A stretch of DNA of 30,024 bases, taken from positions 1 to 30,024 of the forward strand of contig SFFP01000002.1 in the NCBI GenBank assembly GCA_004556875.1. The letters run 5' to 3'. Positions 29,232-30,024 of the stretch are shown here, piece after piece. Made by a program: the position numbers and the translations under genes. How positions within the stretch are numbered: the stretch's first letter is position 1; each line of letters starts with the position of its first letter. Below the pieces are notes generated by a model. It was not told the DNA's origin. It saw nothing but the letters and a program-made list of their open reading frames with translations, and made no database searches. The DNA comes from Ruminococcus flavefaciens. GTDB lineage: Bacteria; Bacillota_A; Clostridia; Oscillospirales; Ruminococcaceae.

Positions 29232-29750
29232 TTACACTATTTTTGCAAAAATACCTGCAAGTGAAGCAATGTATGTCTTCTGAACAGTTTCAGCAGGAAT
29301 AGTCTCGCCGTTTATGGTAAGGTCCATAGTTGCGCAGGCATTTGCAACGAGAGTAACGTCATAGCCGTGGTCCATAGCGGCGCGGACGGTTGTGTCAACG
29401 CACATATGTGTCATCATGCCGCACACGATGAGCTTCTCAACACCGAGACTGCGCAGGCAGTCGTTGAGCTCTGTACCGAGGAAGCTGTTAGGGCAGTATT
29501 TTACTATAACAGTATCGGTTGGCAGAGGCTTTATCCTGTCAGATATCTCACAGCCGTATGTCCCCTCGACAAAAAAGTCGTCATCCAGCTGATTGATGTG
29601 CTTGATGTAAATAATATGACGGCCAAGTTTGCGGCTCTCCTGTATCAGGTCAGCGATGTGGCTTTCAGCCTCGCGGGCGTTATGAAGCTCGCAGGCGCCT
29701 CCTTCGAAGTAGTCGTTTTGTACGTCGATTATAAGTAAAGCTTCTTTCAT
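29232..29750 (-). CDS. Isochorismatase-family cysteine hydrolase
   Basis: 172 residues. The catalytic triad of this family can be read: Asp9 (LLIIDVQNDYF), Lys84 (VIVKYCPNSFLGTEL) and Cys117 (GMMTHMCVDTTVRAA). The length and the SFLGTEL loop fit nicotinamidase-like hydrolases acting on an amide, but the metal-binding His/Asp set of true nicotinamidases is not evident, so the substrate is open. GGAG lies 9 bases before the ATG. First gene of the operon with ldhA and coaBC, behind a near-consensus promoter. Confidence 0.88.
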   Translation of the reverse strand: MKEALLIIDVQNDYFEGGACELHNAREAESHIADLIQESRKLGRHIIYIKHINQLDDDFFVEGTYGCEISDRIKPLPTDTVIVKYCPNSFLGTELNDCLRSLGVEKLIVCGMMTHMCVDTTVRAAMDHGYDVTLVANACATMDLTINGETIPAETVQKTYIASLAGIFAKIV

Positions 29751-29783
29751 AATTCATATCTCCTCATATATTTTTTTTACTTT

Positions 29784-29812
29784 AGTATACCACATAGCTG
29801 TTGGTCTGTCAA
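29784..29812 (-). promoter_or_regulatory. Sigma-A promoter of the isochorismatase-ldhA-coaBC operon
   Basis: Minus strand: -35 TTGACA (29812-29807), 17-base spacer, -10 TATACT (29789-29784). Confidence 0.88.
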
Positions 29813-29952
29813 TCATTTGGACAGTTGTCAAAATCACGAAAAAACAGGGTTTTTAAAGTTGAAAAATGTGAGGTGCTGAAATGTTGTGAAATTGCAAAAA
29901 AATAAGGTGCTGTAAACGGGCGGAAATTTGAAGTGTTATACTGAAAGAGCAG

Positions 29953-29981
29953 TCGACAAACACCCAAAAATCTGGTAGAAT
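29953..29981 (+). promoter_or_regulatory. Promoter of the gene at the right edge
   Basis: -35 TCGACA (29953-29958), 17-base spacer, -10 TAGAAT (29976-29981). Two copies of AGGTGCTG lie upstream at 29871 and 29905. Confidence 0.65.
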
Positions 29982-30013
29982 AAAAATAATAAAACCGGAA
30001 AGGGAAAACGACT

Positions 30014-30024
30014 ATGAAGTACAG
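30014..30024 (+). CDS. Start of a gene that continues beyond the window
   Basis: ATG AAG TAC at the right edge, preceded by GGAAAGGG and, 33 bases further up, a good promoter. Only three codons are visible, so nothing can be said of the product. Confidence 0.5.

Overview
The window looks like a chromosomal segment of a Ruminococcus-type gut or rumen bacterium (Oscillospiraceae, Clostridia). The evidence is a secreted protease carrying dockerin repeats and a poly-threonine linker, lysine synthesis through LL-diaminopimelate aminotransferase (DapL) with DapF, a clostridial 2[4Fe-4S] ferredoxin, RNase Y, strong AGGAGG ribosome binding sites and consensus sigma-A promoters. No rRNA, tRNA, CRISPR array, integrase or transposase was seen. 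Most of the segment is core housekeeping DNA; a few genes and repeats look accessory.

Left part (1-9.3 kb): a papain-like lipoprotein protease that runs off the left edge; a 57-residue membrane-associated protein convergent with ruvX; a DUF1836 regulator, a small protein and an SPFH (band 7) membrane protein in one rightward run; a leftward operon of a membrane protein, a SmtB-like metal-sensing ArsR regulator and an amidohydrolase; a NahK-like sugar kinase; and the conserved ACT-domain (UPF0237) plus UPF0210 pair. Two dispersed repeat families lie in the gaps here.

Middle (9.3-18.8 kb): a lone RepA-type AAA ATPase with mirrored 9-bp tandem repeats just beyond its stop codon. Divergent from it is a five-gene rightward operon: PHP hydrolase, lipoprotein, Lrp/AsnC regulator, aminotransferase, ispE. 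Then come a YegP-type DUF1508 protein, a DUF1648 membrane protein and the dapF-dapL operon, which has a structured leader RNA.

Right part (18.8-30 kb): RNase Y behind a long leader with an attenuator-like hairpin; a dockerin metalloprotease followed by an O-antigen-ligase-type membrane protein; a small ferredoxin convergent with a cysteine-rich DUF1540 protein; a large acidic membrane-anchored protein; and a leftward operon of an isochorismatase-like hydrolase, D-lactate dehydrogenase and CoaBC. A new rightward gene starts at the right edge.

The most unusual observations are: near-absence of GATC across the window except in two gene-sized islands (rny and the acidic membrane protein); a CoaBC that lacks the usual catalytic cysteine; a dapF leader that can hide its own ribosome binding site; mirrored iteron-like repeats beside the lone ATPase; two duplicated intergenic repeat families; and a SmtB-like sensor placed with an amidohydrolase. 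All functions are inferred from sequence by eye; no database search was run.
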